Under the pieces are notes generated by a model, which was not told where the DNA came from, made no database searches, and saw nothing but the letters and a program-made list of their open reading frames with translations. Shown in pieces: positions 48,901 through 56,999 of a DNA stretch of 64,000 nt. The DNA comes from Aquatica leii. Taxonomy: Eukaryota > Arthropoda > Insecta > Coleoptera > Lampyridae. The position numbers were made by a program, and so were the translations under genes. The DNA is taken from contig CM069432.1 of the NCBI GenBank assembly GCA_035610365.1, positions 7,688,001 to 7,752,000 of the forward strand. The letters run 5' to 3'. Position 1 is the first letter of the stretch. Every line of letters starts with the position of its first letter.

Positions 48901-51900
48901 TAGAAAAACTGGAGAAAAAGCGGAAGACGAGGAAAGATGGAAAAGAAAAAATAATATCGTGATAAAGGGGTGGAGAAGTGAAAAACCACAAAAAGATTTA
49001 GCAGTGATGCTGGAAGAAAAATTAAATGTAAAAGTAGAGGTGAAAAAAGTGAACAAAGAGAAGAAAAATGAGATGGTGGTGGCGGAATTCGGAGGATGGG
49101 AGGAAAAACAGAAGGTAATGGAGGAGAAGAAGAAATTAAAGAATACAAGAATATATATAAGTCACGATTTAACATGGGAGGAAAGAAGAGTGCAAAGAGA
49201 AATAATGAACATAGCGATGGAAAGAAGAGCGGAAGGAAAAGAAGTATGGGTAGGGTACAGAAAAATGGAGATAGACGGAGACAGATACATATGGAACGAC
49301 AAGGATAGGGGACTGTGCAGAGAAAGAGAAGAGAAAGTGGGGAACCAAAAGGCAAAAAACTAAGGACAAAGGGGGGGTGGTAAAGGAGGGAAAGTTGACG
49401 AAACGGCAAAGAAAAGGAATAATGAGAGATGGAAATGGAAAAGAAAAAGAAGGGAGAAAAAAAGAAAGTAAGGAAGAAGCACGGGGGGGAGGTGAGTGAG
49501 CTGAGAGTATTGTTTTGGAACGTAACAGGAATAAAAAACAAGGAACATGATTTCTGGAAGTACATCAAGGAACAGGATGTAGTGGAATTACAGGAAACAT
49601 GGATGGAAGAAAAAGAATGGGAGTGGTGGGAAAAAGAGTTGCCGGAGGAATTTGAGTGGGTGGTGCAACATGCAGAAAGAGAAAAGAAAAAAGGGAGAGC
49701 AAAGGGGGGTATAATAACGGGAATAAGAAAAAAATGGTTGAACCAGGAAAAGAAGGAGAAAGTGGTGACGGTTTATAGCAGTAGAATGAAAGAGACAAGG
49801 AAAAACTTAGAAGAGATGATAGATGAGAGGGAAGAGGGATTGATAATAGTAGGAGGGGACTTCAACGCAAGAATAGGGGGGAATACAAGAAAGAAAAGGG
49901 ACGGGAAAGAGACAAACAAAGGACAAGGTGATAAATAAAGAGGGAGAGGAACTGCTGGAATTGTGCAACGAAAAAGGGTGGGAAATAATGAACGGGAACA
50001 GAGAAGATGATGGAAAGGGGGAATTTACGTACATAGGAGGAAGGGGAGAATCAATAATAGATTTTGTAATGACAAATGAAGAGGCCGCAGAAAAGGTAAA
50101 GACATTTAAGGTGGGAGAAAGAGTAGAGTCAGACGATCAACCACTGGAATTGACAATGGAAGGAAGGGAAAGAGAAGAGAGAGAGGAAGAGGAGAAGTAC
50201 ATAACTAAAAAAAAGTGGACAGAAGAGAGTATAAAAATATATAAAGAGAGAATAGTGAAAACGGTATGGATAGAGAAGGAAGTACAAGAAAGTGTAGAGG
50301 AAATGAGAGAGATGATGGAGAAAGCAACAGAGAGAGTCAGATTTAGAAAATGGAAGGGGGAGAAAACTGAATGGAAGAAATGGTGGGATAAGGAATGCAA
50401 GGAAGCAAAGAAAAAAGCAAGAAGAGCATTAAGACAGTGGAAAAAGGGAAGAAAGAAAAAGAAGAATACAAAGAAGCAGTAAAAATATACAAAAAAACAT
50501 GCGATAGAAAGAAGGAGGAAAACAAAAAGAAACAAGAGGAGCAGATTAAAGGAATAAAAACGGAAGAAGATGTATGGAAGTACCTAAAGAAGCAGAGGAA
50601 AAAAAAACAGGACGACAAAGGGAATAAAAATTAAAGAATGGGAGATATATTTTCGGAACCTGTTGGGAGGGGAAGAACAAAAGCAGGAAAAAGAAAAAGG
50701 AAAGACGCGGTAGTAAGACAAGAAGAAGGAGATAGGGATAGAATAAGGGAGGAAGAAGTAATAGAGGCGATAAAGAATATAAAAAAGGAAAGGCGACAGG
50801 AGAAGATGGGATACAAGGAGAAGAGTGGATATACGGGGAGAAAATGTAGCAATAAGGATGACGGAAATAATAAACAAAATATGGAAAGGGGAAGGATTCC
50901 CAGAGAGATGGAGAGAGGGAATAATATGCCCAATACATAAAAAGGCGAAAAAAAGAAAGTCGAGAATTATAGAGGGGTAACATTACTGAGCTCGGCATAT
51001 AAATTGTACGCGACAATACTGCAAGAAAGATTACAGAAGGAAATAGAGGAAAGAAGTTTGGTACCAGACGGACAAGCGGGATTCAGAAAAGGAAGAAGGG
51101 CGATAGACAACATATATATAATGAAACACTTAGCAAATAAAGAACTAGAAAAAAAAAAGAGGGAAAATGGTAGCACTATTCGTAGACCTAAAAGCTGCTT
51201 TTGACAAAGTGAATAGGGAAAAGCTGTGGGAATATATGAAAAGAAAAAAAATAATTGAAAGATTAATACAAAGAATAGAGGAAATATACGAAGAAACGAG
51301 AAGCAGGGTTAAAGTGAATGGGGAAGAGAGTGAGAAATTCATAACAAAGAGTTGAGGCAGGGATGTCCACTGCAGGCGCGGCTTCAGAGGGGGGGCCGGG
51401 GGGGCTATGGCCCCCCCCGACATTGAAAATAATACTGAACTTTTTCTCAGTTTGTATGTAATACATTCGCTTTTTTTATAGTTGTATAATTTATGATGCT
51501 TTACCGCTTGCAAGTAAAAGCTTGGTGCATAACGAAGTGTTATTCAATTTTATATTAACGCCATATTCAATACATTATTATTAAAAAATGCTATGAGCAC
51601 CCCCCCCCCCGCTTTAAACTGATGGAGCCCCCACCGAAATAAACTGCTGGAGCCGCGCCTGGTCCACTGAGCCCAAGCCTGTTCTCGGTATATACGGGGG
51701 ATCTGGAAGAGACAATGAGAGGACAACAGACAGGAGGGATAGTGGTAGGGAAAGCTGAGGTATGGTCGTTGGCGTATGCGGATGACATAGTGCTGGTGGC
51801 TAAGGAGGAAAAGGAAATGAAAGAGATGATGAAAACGCTAGAAAAATATATGAAAAAAAAGAATTGAAGTAAACACGGAGAAAACAAAGATAATGATATT

Positions 51901-54900
51901 TAGAAAAGGAGGGGGAAAAGAAAAAGAGAGGAGTGGAGATGGAGTGATGAGAAAGTGCAACAAGTGAAGGAATTTACATACCTGGACTGCACGATGAAAC
52001 AGGATAATAAAGAGGGAGAACACATAAAGGAAAGGGTGAAGAAAGGAAACAGGCTAATAGGACAAGTATGGGGTGTGGGGGAAAGAATATTCAAGATGGA
52101 TATAAAAAAAAGAAAATTGCTGTTCGAAAAATTAACAAAGGGGGTGGTAATGTATGGAGCGGAAATATGGGGCTGGAAGGAGTGGAGGGAGGTAGAGGGG
52201 CTACAGGAAAAATACTGGAGATGGGTGTTAGGATTGGACAGGGATACACCGGGGTATATTGTGAGAGAGGAGGTTCAGATAGAAAAAATAAGGATCGAGA
52301 CAGGAAAAAGAGCAATAAAATACGAGGAAGAAATGAGGGAAAGAACAGATTGCAAAATTCTGCAAGAATGTTGGAAAGAGATAAAGGGAGGGAAAGTGAA
52401 GTACGGGCAGGAGGGCAGAGAAGAGTATTACAAAAGAAACGGGTACGCGAGTGAAGAAGTGGAGAGATTAAGAGAAGAGGGGGTAGGGACAAGAGAAGAA
52501 ATAATAAGGAGAGATAGAGACATCGAAAAACAAGAAAGATGGACAAAGATAAAAGAGAGCAGATATAAGAGGAATTATAAAGATATCAAGGGTGAAGGGG
52601 TGCCGGAATATTTAAAAGACAGTGAGATTAAAAGCAACAAAAGGAAAAAAATGGTGGCAAGGTTCAGATGTGGCAACGAGGAGTTAGGGAACAAATATTG
52701 AAAGGAAGAAACAGAAAAGTTGTGCAGGCTATGTGGAGAAGAAACGGAAGATCCGAACCACATGAGAAAGAGATGCAGGGAACTAAGAGAAGAGGTGATG
52801 AAAATAGTGGATATCTTAGATGAAAACGGAAAAGGAGCGGAATGGATGGAGGAAGTATGGAGCAGGAGGAAAAAGTTAAGGGGGGAGAAGGGATAAGAAA
52901 ATGTAGTATATATGTAGAGACAACACGACCAAATTTGTAAGCCAAATGGCAATGAATAAAGTTAAACTTATATACTACTGGACGCAGTGGGACTCTTTGA
53001 GAGTCGAAGACGGTCTTCTTAAGTAACAGACTGCAGTTTAGGAAAGCACATGGCTAAACACCATCCTGTGTCATGCTCGGTCGCGGAATACGACTGCCAC
53101 GCGACCTCTAATTTGGACGAAAAATGGAAGAAAAAGTTGTTGGAAAAGACTACGTCAGCAAGCTGACGAAGAGGCTAGACGAAGTACATGACACGGTCCG
53201 TAAAAACACACATGAAGATCAGATATAACATCAAGACACAAAATGGTGAATTTTAACCTGGCGTCACGGTGTGGTTATATAACCTCCAAAGAAGACGTAG
53301 TTTGTCGGTTTGTCGCCGAAGCTGCAGAGGCAAGGGGAGAGCATCGATCGTCTAGCCCCGTTTGCTGGCGATAACAACGTTACCCAAGTTCAGATCCGAA
53401 CCAGAGTAATAATTAGCAGAACCAGAAATCAAGTCGAAGTAATAGACTTCTACAAGTTTATGAACGTGTACGGAATTTCTGGAAAGGCTAGGTTCGGAGT
53501 TACCGAAGAACAACAAGACCTGTTCCAAACAAGAAAAGATTACGCCATCGCACACTGCATAAGCGAGCATCTTCAATGTCCAGAAGGGTTGCAGTCGTAT
53601 TTAAGAAGAAGTTTAGACGGTTAGATAAACTACGAAGACAGCAATAGGCGGTCGGAAAGGTTTTGAAACTATGCGATGACATTTTCTAGCGGGTGACCAA
53701 AAAGTACTCATGTGCAAAGCAGTCATACGAAAAGCTGTAGCGAGCATTATGGAATCTCAGGAGAGAAATGGAGTTCCACAATATTAAGAAGTTGGCAGTA
53801 CCCTAGCTTGGTTGTAGCTTAGATCAACTGAATCGGAGGACAGTTCGAAATATGTTCGCGGCCGTCTTCCGAGGAACAGACGTTCAAGTGTTGGTCTGCA
53901 GTTACTATTCAAGTACAATATCGGGACAGGAAAAGTTTATTGATTGCTGCTTTTATGCTACAGAAATGGACCGGTGTCGCATCCAGTGTCCTGTTCTTGG
54001 ACAAAACAGTCTTAAGAAGGGGTCAGTGAAACGTTCTCAAAGTTATTGTCAACTTTGAGACAACGGCCAAATGATATTGAACATTCTAGACACAGATAAC
54101 AGAAATATATAAAAGCTATTCAAAGGAAGCTGAAGAAGAAGAAGAAGATTTTTGTCGGTTTAAATAAATGATAAATGCACACAGCTAAGATAAATAGATA
54201 AAGTGGCAGTGCCAGTAAAAAATAAATATAACGGCGTATAAGCGTACGCGCTTTTAATGTAAACAAATACTGGTTTAGATAAACAAAGGTTATCCGCGGA
54301 CATTATTTTTTGTGTGATAGTAATATACAAATTAGTTTAAATGTTTTTTCTTCAATATCATAAATATTGCGTTTATAAATAAACCAATTTTAAAATTCGT
54401 TACAATACAATATTCTGTAAGCATCCTTCGTCATCAGTCAGTCTTTGAAACATGGTTTCCCGAAACTCTAACCGAATGCCAGTTTTCTAACTAAATATTT
54501 TAAGACGGAGCTTCGAACCATTTCGTTGTTTGCTGCCACTTGGCAGATAAATAAATGGGGATTTTCTTGAAACTCAAGTAAAACATCTTTCTGGACTATT
54601 GGACCACCCATTTGAGGGTGTTCTCTTAGATTGCCTACTCAAACATTTTTCATTTTTTGACCTAAACAGCTGACCATTTTCAAATAGTTTAGATAAAAAA
54701 AATTAATTTGAAATACTATTAAGCAATGATTAATCAGAAAAATACAACATAAACTTTTGAGGAACAAGTGCAAAACTCTAACAACTGTCAAAATCGTTTG
54801 TTTTTTCAGCGTTTCCTTAATAATTGATCTTATCGCGTTAACTTTTACTTACATTTTTAAAAATTTGGAACCGAATATCTCGGAGGCTTTCCTCTTTATC

Positions 54901-56032
54901 ACACTGTTTGACATTTTCGTACTCAGAAACATGAACTCTATCGAAATCCGTTTAGAATATATGGGTAGTCATTTAAAAAAAAAATGTCGACGACGTCATA
55001 GCTCGGAAACAAAACACGAGTGACGTTTAAACAAACAAAATCGACGTGTCCGAGGAGATTCCTCAAACTTTACCATACCTATATATGTATTATTTAACAA
55101 ATATATTCATTACATTATTAATTTCAGCATATGACCAAAAGGTTTCACGATGATAATCATAACATTTATAAAAATAATTCTGGGTATTTTCTGCTGAATT
55201 TGGACCGCAATTCTCCGGATAGTATTCGAAAGCACGTTCAAGAATTAAAAAATGAAAGCGTCGATTGTGATGGAATTTTTTGTGGATATCCTATCGCCAG
55301 TAGTAGAATGGTTCCCATTCTGTAAGTACCAAAATTTTTTTTCAGTATGGTGTCTGTAATATGGGGTGCTCGTTTTTTGATCCAGGTGTTTTTAGGTTTG
55401 AATTTCTTCTCTTCAGTATGTTTTTGCAGTTTGAGGTTTATCCAGATTTAAAAGTTTTTTTTGTATCTAAAATATATTTACTAGTTTTTGTTGTGATTAA
55501 ATGGAAATGGTTAATTGGATACGTTTTAGGTCTGCAAGCACATGGATACCAACAGTTGAACCGAATTTACCCAATTCAATCGGACTACAACTGAATTCAA
55601 AGGATGTTGTGGATTTTAATAAAACTGTTTTTAATTTTACTATTTTTGGTAGTATACTTCTATGTTACAAAATAATATTAATATCCGAGTATTTTAGGCA
55701 CTAATTATATGAACGTTTATGTATCTTCTAAAAATAACGCGACCGTAACGGCCATCAGTTTAGTCGAGCATTTACCTCAGCCGATTATTTGGAATAATCA
55801 TTCTGTGTATCTCATCTTGTATCTTTGTGCCAAGGAAAAATCCCCATTAACATTTTCGATCGAAGTGGATAAAATTGGAGATGAGAAGATGCTAGACATT
55901 GCCGTTGTTGGAAGATTTATGTACGACAAGGAAAATGTAAAAACGCCAGAATATACTCGTTTCTTAAGCCAATTTCCTGATTGGGCTGATGTATACTCGT
56001 GGTTGGGTGTTTATGAATCGTGGGTTTATTAG
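33325..56032 (+). CDS. Ermp1: Endoplasmic reticulum metallopeptidase 1-like (peptidase family M28), 11 exons
   Basis: Exons are 33325-33540, 33589-33931, 42885-43262, 43316-43618, 43671-43882, 43952-44108, 44162-44346, 45110-45262, 55128-55321, 55530-55648 and 55698-56032. All have GT/AG ends and matching phases; the total is 2595 bp, or 864 aa plus stop, close to human ERMP1 (904 aa). Residues 1-39 are cytosolic and 40-60 form a membrane anchor. The luminal M28 domain follows, with zinc ligands and catalytic residues HFDS (His178), GSDDG (Asp190), GAEE (Glu224/225), NLEA (Glu251), DTDFRIF and YHTKYD. About seven to nine membrane segments come next, then a C-terminal luminal domain ([33 protein letters not shown]). 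The family is ER-anchored zinc aminopeptidases. The ATG at 33325 (AAAATGA) is the only plausible start. The gene looks intact although introns 2 (8953 bp) and 8 (9865 bp) are loaded with TEs. Confidence 0.93.
33932..34914. repeat. Intron 2, first part, with a short-repeat block at about 34280-34510
   Basis: TGTACTAAGTACGGTTAACG and TGTACTAAGTACGGTTTACG lie about 38 bp apart. Variants of ACATCCTGTGGACG occur at about 34289, 34369 and 34490. This is minisatellite-like or MITE-derived DNA. The rest is AT-rich intron. Confidence 0.45.
34915..35335 (-). mobile_element. Jockey-type LINE reverse-transcriptase fragment
   Basis: The - strand reads, across breaks, VFIDIS near 35330, AGVPQGSIL near 35200 and [14 protein letters not shown] near 35100, followed by [20 protein letters not shown]. 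These are the palm blocks of a Jockey-like reverse transcriptase. The catalytic YADD is replaced by YVVD, so it is inactive. Both ends are missing. Confidence 0.7.
35365..35640. repeat. Dispersed repeat, copy A (LTR-like, probably BEL-related)
   Basis: GCGCCAAAACG, CATCTGTCGAACACT and GTTGATGCAGG occur here in the same order and spacing as in copy B at about 46350-46600, at roughly two-thirds identity by eye. Copy B lies beside a BEL integrase scrap, so an old LTR is the likeliest source. Confidence 0.45.
35641..36509. other. Intron 2, unassigned
   Basis: No recognisable coding sequence. A stretch at 36462-36506 recurs at 37711-37757 on the other side of the LTR insertion described next. Confidence 0.4.
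36510..37621 (+). repeat. Gypsy LTR (solo) of the fossil E family, split by a piggyBac element
   Basis: The left part (CGACACAGATAACAGAAATA near 36531) and right part (TAGATAAAGTG near 37391; GGCGTATAAGCGTACG near 37430) match the 3' LTR of fossil E at about 54055-54408 in order. No polyprotein is attached. It is old, judging by the divergence between the two LTR copies, and it is interrupted by the element at 36622-37354. Confidence 0.7.
36622..37354 (+). mobile_element. piggyBac-like element remnant, 733 bp, with TTAA duplications
   Basis: TTAA at 36618-36621 and 37355-37358 bound the insertion. Ends are CACCTTAAGTG and, in reverse complement, CACTTTGACTG. The matching LTR at about 54160-54175 carries a single TTAA at the same place, giving the empty site. 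Inside, 36892-37024 encodes the cysteine-rich C-terminus of a PGBD transposase ([19 protein letters not shown], then CFASYH) ending in TAG. The DDD catalytic core is missing, so it is non-autonomous. Near both ends a small palindrome recurs: CATGTCGGCTTTGGCCGACA and CATGACGGCTTTGGCCGTCA. Confidence 0.87.
37622..38249. repeat. Intron 2 with degenerate CGATCTTAYCCGAAAT repeats
   Basis: Between about 37795 and 38125 the phrase CGATCTTA followed by CCGAAAT or CGAAAT recurs five to six times, once within a longer shared segment (GATCTCTCACCGATCTTA at about 37963 and 38022). It looks like an irregular tandem array. Confidence 0.45.
38250..38440 (-). mobile_element. Tc1/mariner transposase C-terminal fragment
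   Basis: The - strand reads [13 protein letters not shown] followed by ETMKVKH, the conserved SPDLNPIE.W block near the end of Tc1-type DDE transposases. Stops replace the two tryptophans normally flanking the block. No inverted repeats or N-terminal part are recognised; it is a decayed scrap. Confidence 0.65.
38441..38911. other. Intron 2, unassigned, with an orphan 91-aa open frame
   Basis: 38503-38778 is open on the + strand (starts [10 protein letters not shown], includes [15 protein letters not shown]). I recognise no family, and it may be chance or TE-derived. Confidence 0.25.
38912..42635 (-). mobile_element. LINE copy 2 of the K/E-rich family (ORF1 and ORF2), in intron 2 of Ermp1-like
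   Basis: On the - strand, ORF1 (about 42600-41880) has a coiled coil and an L1-ORF1-like RNA-binding part ([29 protein letters not shown]). ORF2 (about 41690-39000) has endonuclease and reverse transcriptase. In the endonuclease GDFN has become RNFN; in the reverse transcriptase YADD has become DADD (near 39760). The copy therefore looks catalytically dead even apart from its many frame breaks. The 3' end (GTTAAACTTATATAC) matches copies 1 and 3. At most a short AT-rich target duplication is visible (ATTTTATT). It is antisense to the host gene. Confidence 0.88.
42885..45262 (+). CDS. Ermp1-like exons 3-8 (second half of M28 domain and membrane region)
   Basis: Exon 3 carries GSDDG, GAEE and NLEA. 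Exon 4 carries [13 protein letters not shown] and the first post-catalytic membrane segments. Exons 5-8 carry further segments ([76 protein letters not shown]). Introns 3-6 are 53, 52, 69 and 53 bp. Intron 7 is 763 bp and contains the foldback element. Confidence 0.92.
44498..45005. mobile_element. Foldback/MITE-like element with about 110-bp inverted arms, in intron 7
   Basis: The left arm (44498-44608) and the reverse complement of the right arm (45005-44878) share CATGTCGTTATTT, AAATTAAAA, CACTG.TTAT, TTGTCAATT.ACTTTA and GGATAAA.GCGATAC in order. There is no coding capacity. The central part resembles 46650-46790. Target duplication and superfamily are not evident. Confidence 0.65.
45263..45929. 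other. Intron 8, first part, unassigned
   Basis: No coding sequence is recognised. AT-rich with a doubled phrase CACTACACATCGCACACTAC near 45515. Confidence 0.35.
45930..46300 (-). mobile_element. BEL/Pao integrase fossil fragment
   Basis: The - strand reads [20 protein letters not shown] and [10 protein letters not shown] (about 46240-46130), then [19 protein letters not shown] (about 46030-45970). These are integrase core blocks characteristic of BEL/Pao elements. It is a broken, isolated piece, flanked on its upstream side by repeat copy B. Confidence 0.75.
46345..46640. repeat. Dispersed repeat, copy B (LTR-like, probably BEL-related)
   Basis: Homologous to copy A at 35365-35640 (shared GCGCCAAAACG, CTGTCGAACACT, ATTGATGCAGG). 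It is adjacent to a BEL integrase fragment in the orientation expected for an upstream LTR. Confidence 0.45.
46641..47389. other. Intron 8, unassigned; repeat module shared with intron 7
   Basis: 46650-46790 resembles the centre of the foldback element at about 44690-44840 (CGACAAT.ATAATGAAT, GAGTGCTAAACTTACCC / GAGCACAAAAACTTACCC). The rest holds nothing I can assign. Confidence 0.4.
48223..52972 (+). mobile_element. LINE copy 3 of the K/E-rich family, full-length type (5' UTR, ORF1, ORF2)
   Basis: It is bounded by a 13-bp target duplication TACTACTGGACGC (48210-48222 and 52973-52985). The 5' UTR (about 500 bp) starts GGGGGTCGTG. ORF1 (about 48750-49363) has a coiled coil ([16 protein letters not shown]) and an RNA-binding part ([25 protein letters not shown]). 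ORF2 has an endonuclease (GGDFNAR near 49856; SDDQPLEL, where the catalytic His has become Asp), a reverse transcriptase ([15 protein letters not shown] near 51167; [11 protein letters not shown] near 51773) and a zinc knuckle (CRLCGEE near 52725). The 3' end is AATAAAGTTAAACTTA. About six frame breaks are visible, and a hAT MITE interrupts the reverse transcriptase. It is the longest copy, so the best reference for the family. Confidence 0.92.
51373..51661. mobile_element. hAT-type MITE, 289 bp, inside LINE copy 3
   Basis: Perfect 11-bp terminal inverted repeats (CAGGCGCGGCT) and an exact 8-bp target duplication GTCCACTG at 51365-51372 and 51662-51669. The interior has G and C homopolymer runs near both ends and an AT-rich middle, with no frame. 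Removing it would restore the continuous GGATGTCCACTGAGCCC seen in the other LINE copies, so the boundaries are certain. It is younger than the LINE. Confidence 0.92.
54409..55127. other. End of intron 8
   Basis: No coding sequence is recognised. 54757-55023 is open on the + strand but shows no family resemblance and lies directly before the exon 9 acceptor. I treat it as intronic. Confidence 0.4.
55128..56032 (+). CDS. Ermp1-like exons 9-11 (C-terminal luminal domain)
   Basis: Exon 9 ([21 protein letters not shown] to SSRMVPIL) ends in phase 2. Exon 10 ([18 protein letters not shown]) ends in phase 1. Exon 11 runs to the TAG at 56030-56032. This is the conserved C-terminal domain of the ERMP1 family, with paired cysteines in CDGIFCGYP. 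Introns 9 and 10 are 208 and 49 bp. Confidence 0.9.
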
Positions 56033-56103
56033 CGTTGAATTACGTGACTTTGAATTAGACTGAAACTGATGTAATTTTTGCACTCTTATATTTATGAAAT
56101 TGA

Positions 56104-56109
56104 AATAAA
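56104..56109 (+). terminator. Candidate poly(A) signal of Ermp1-like
   Basis: AATAAA about 70 bp after the stop codon, followed by a T-rich stretch. Position and context fit a functional signal. Confidence 0.6.
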
Positions 56110-56999
56110 TTGATTTTGATTTACAAATTGTTTTTTTTTATACACCCACTTCCGGTTTCTTTGTCAGACCTATTTTTTGATAGAACCGAGAGAATATAGG
56201 GGTTAGTTGATATGACAACATAAGCTCAATTGACCATATTTCAGTTATATCTTAATGAAATTGAGGAGAAAATTTTCACAAAAAGTATAGCATGCTAGGA
56301 AGTCAATACAAACGTGTACATATCACTTCAAAGTGGTTTTATGACAACATAACCTTTGAAAAAATATGTACACATTCCTTCATCATTTTTTATAGGACTT
56401 ATGGTGACCACACCAGTTTTTTTAATAAGCTCGAATTCTCTATGAAATTATCATAAATTTCCTCCATCACGGATATAGAACACTAATGTGACCGGTGTTT
56501 CCTGCGTTCACAGAAATGAAAGAGTTCTCAGAAGGACAAGAAACAAGTTTGGAAAATGACGTCCGCCGAGAGGGGTCAAAACGTCACTGTTACGATTTGC
56601 ATGAATGTCACGGAACTTATATTCTTCCGCTACATACTGTGGTAATATCATGTTTAATAAAAGTCAATCATCGGATTCTTTTGTTGTACTACATTTTTAT
56701 TTTGGCGTAATAATAACCTGAATACATTGTGTATATATCTCATACTGGACAAAAATCATACTTGAATAAAATATATATACTAATTTCTAACAGCCAAGTA
56801 TGGAGGAACACTACATTCTCTCCCGCTTATTGGAATGTTTAATTTTTTTAAATTTAAAAAAAAATAGTGAAAAAACAATTTAAACTTACCTACTTATCTA
56901 ACTTATTTGAAAAACGAACAAGATTAAAAAAAACAAAGAAAATGAAATACATAATACTCATGAAAACAATAGTTAGATATTCATTTTATAATCACAAAA
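56110..56999. other. Intergenic downstream of Ermp1-like
   Basis: TATGACAACATAA occurs twice about 130 bp apart (about 56211 and 56340), perhaps from a degraded repeat. A 71-aa open frame at 56495-56710 has no recognisable family. Otherwise AT-rich. Confidence 0.4.

Larger units (their letters stand above)
47390..54408 (+). mobile_element. Gypsy/Ty3 fossil E, interrupted by LINE copy 3
   Basis: Before the LINE there is a Lys/Glu-rich gag start with repeated ATGGAAGAAAA units (about 47400-47640), a gag block ([15 protein letters not shown] near 47745), and a protease-like stretch ([16 protein letters not shown] near 47925). After the LINE come integrase-side scraps ([12 protein letters not shown] near 52990), the pol C-terminal tail to about 54050, and a 3' LTR at about 54055-54408. 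It is the same family as A and B. It is old, heavily broken (more than ten breaks) and much shortened. It lies in intron 8 in the sense orientation. Confidence 0.8.
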
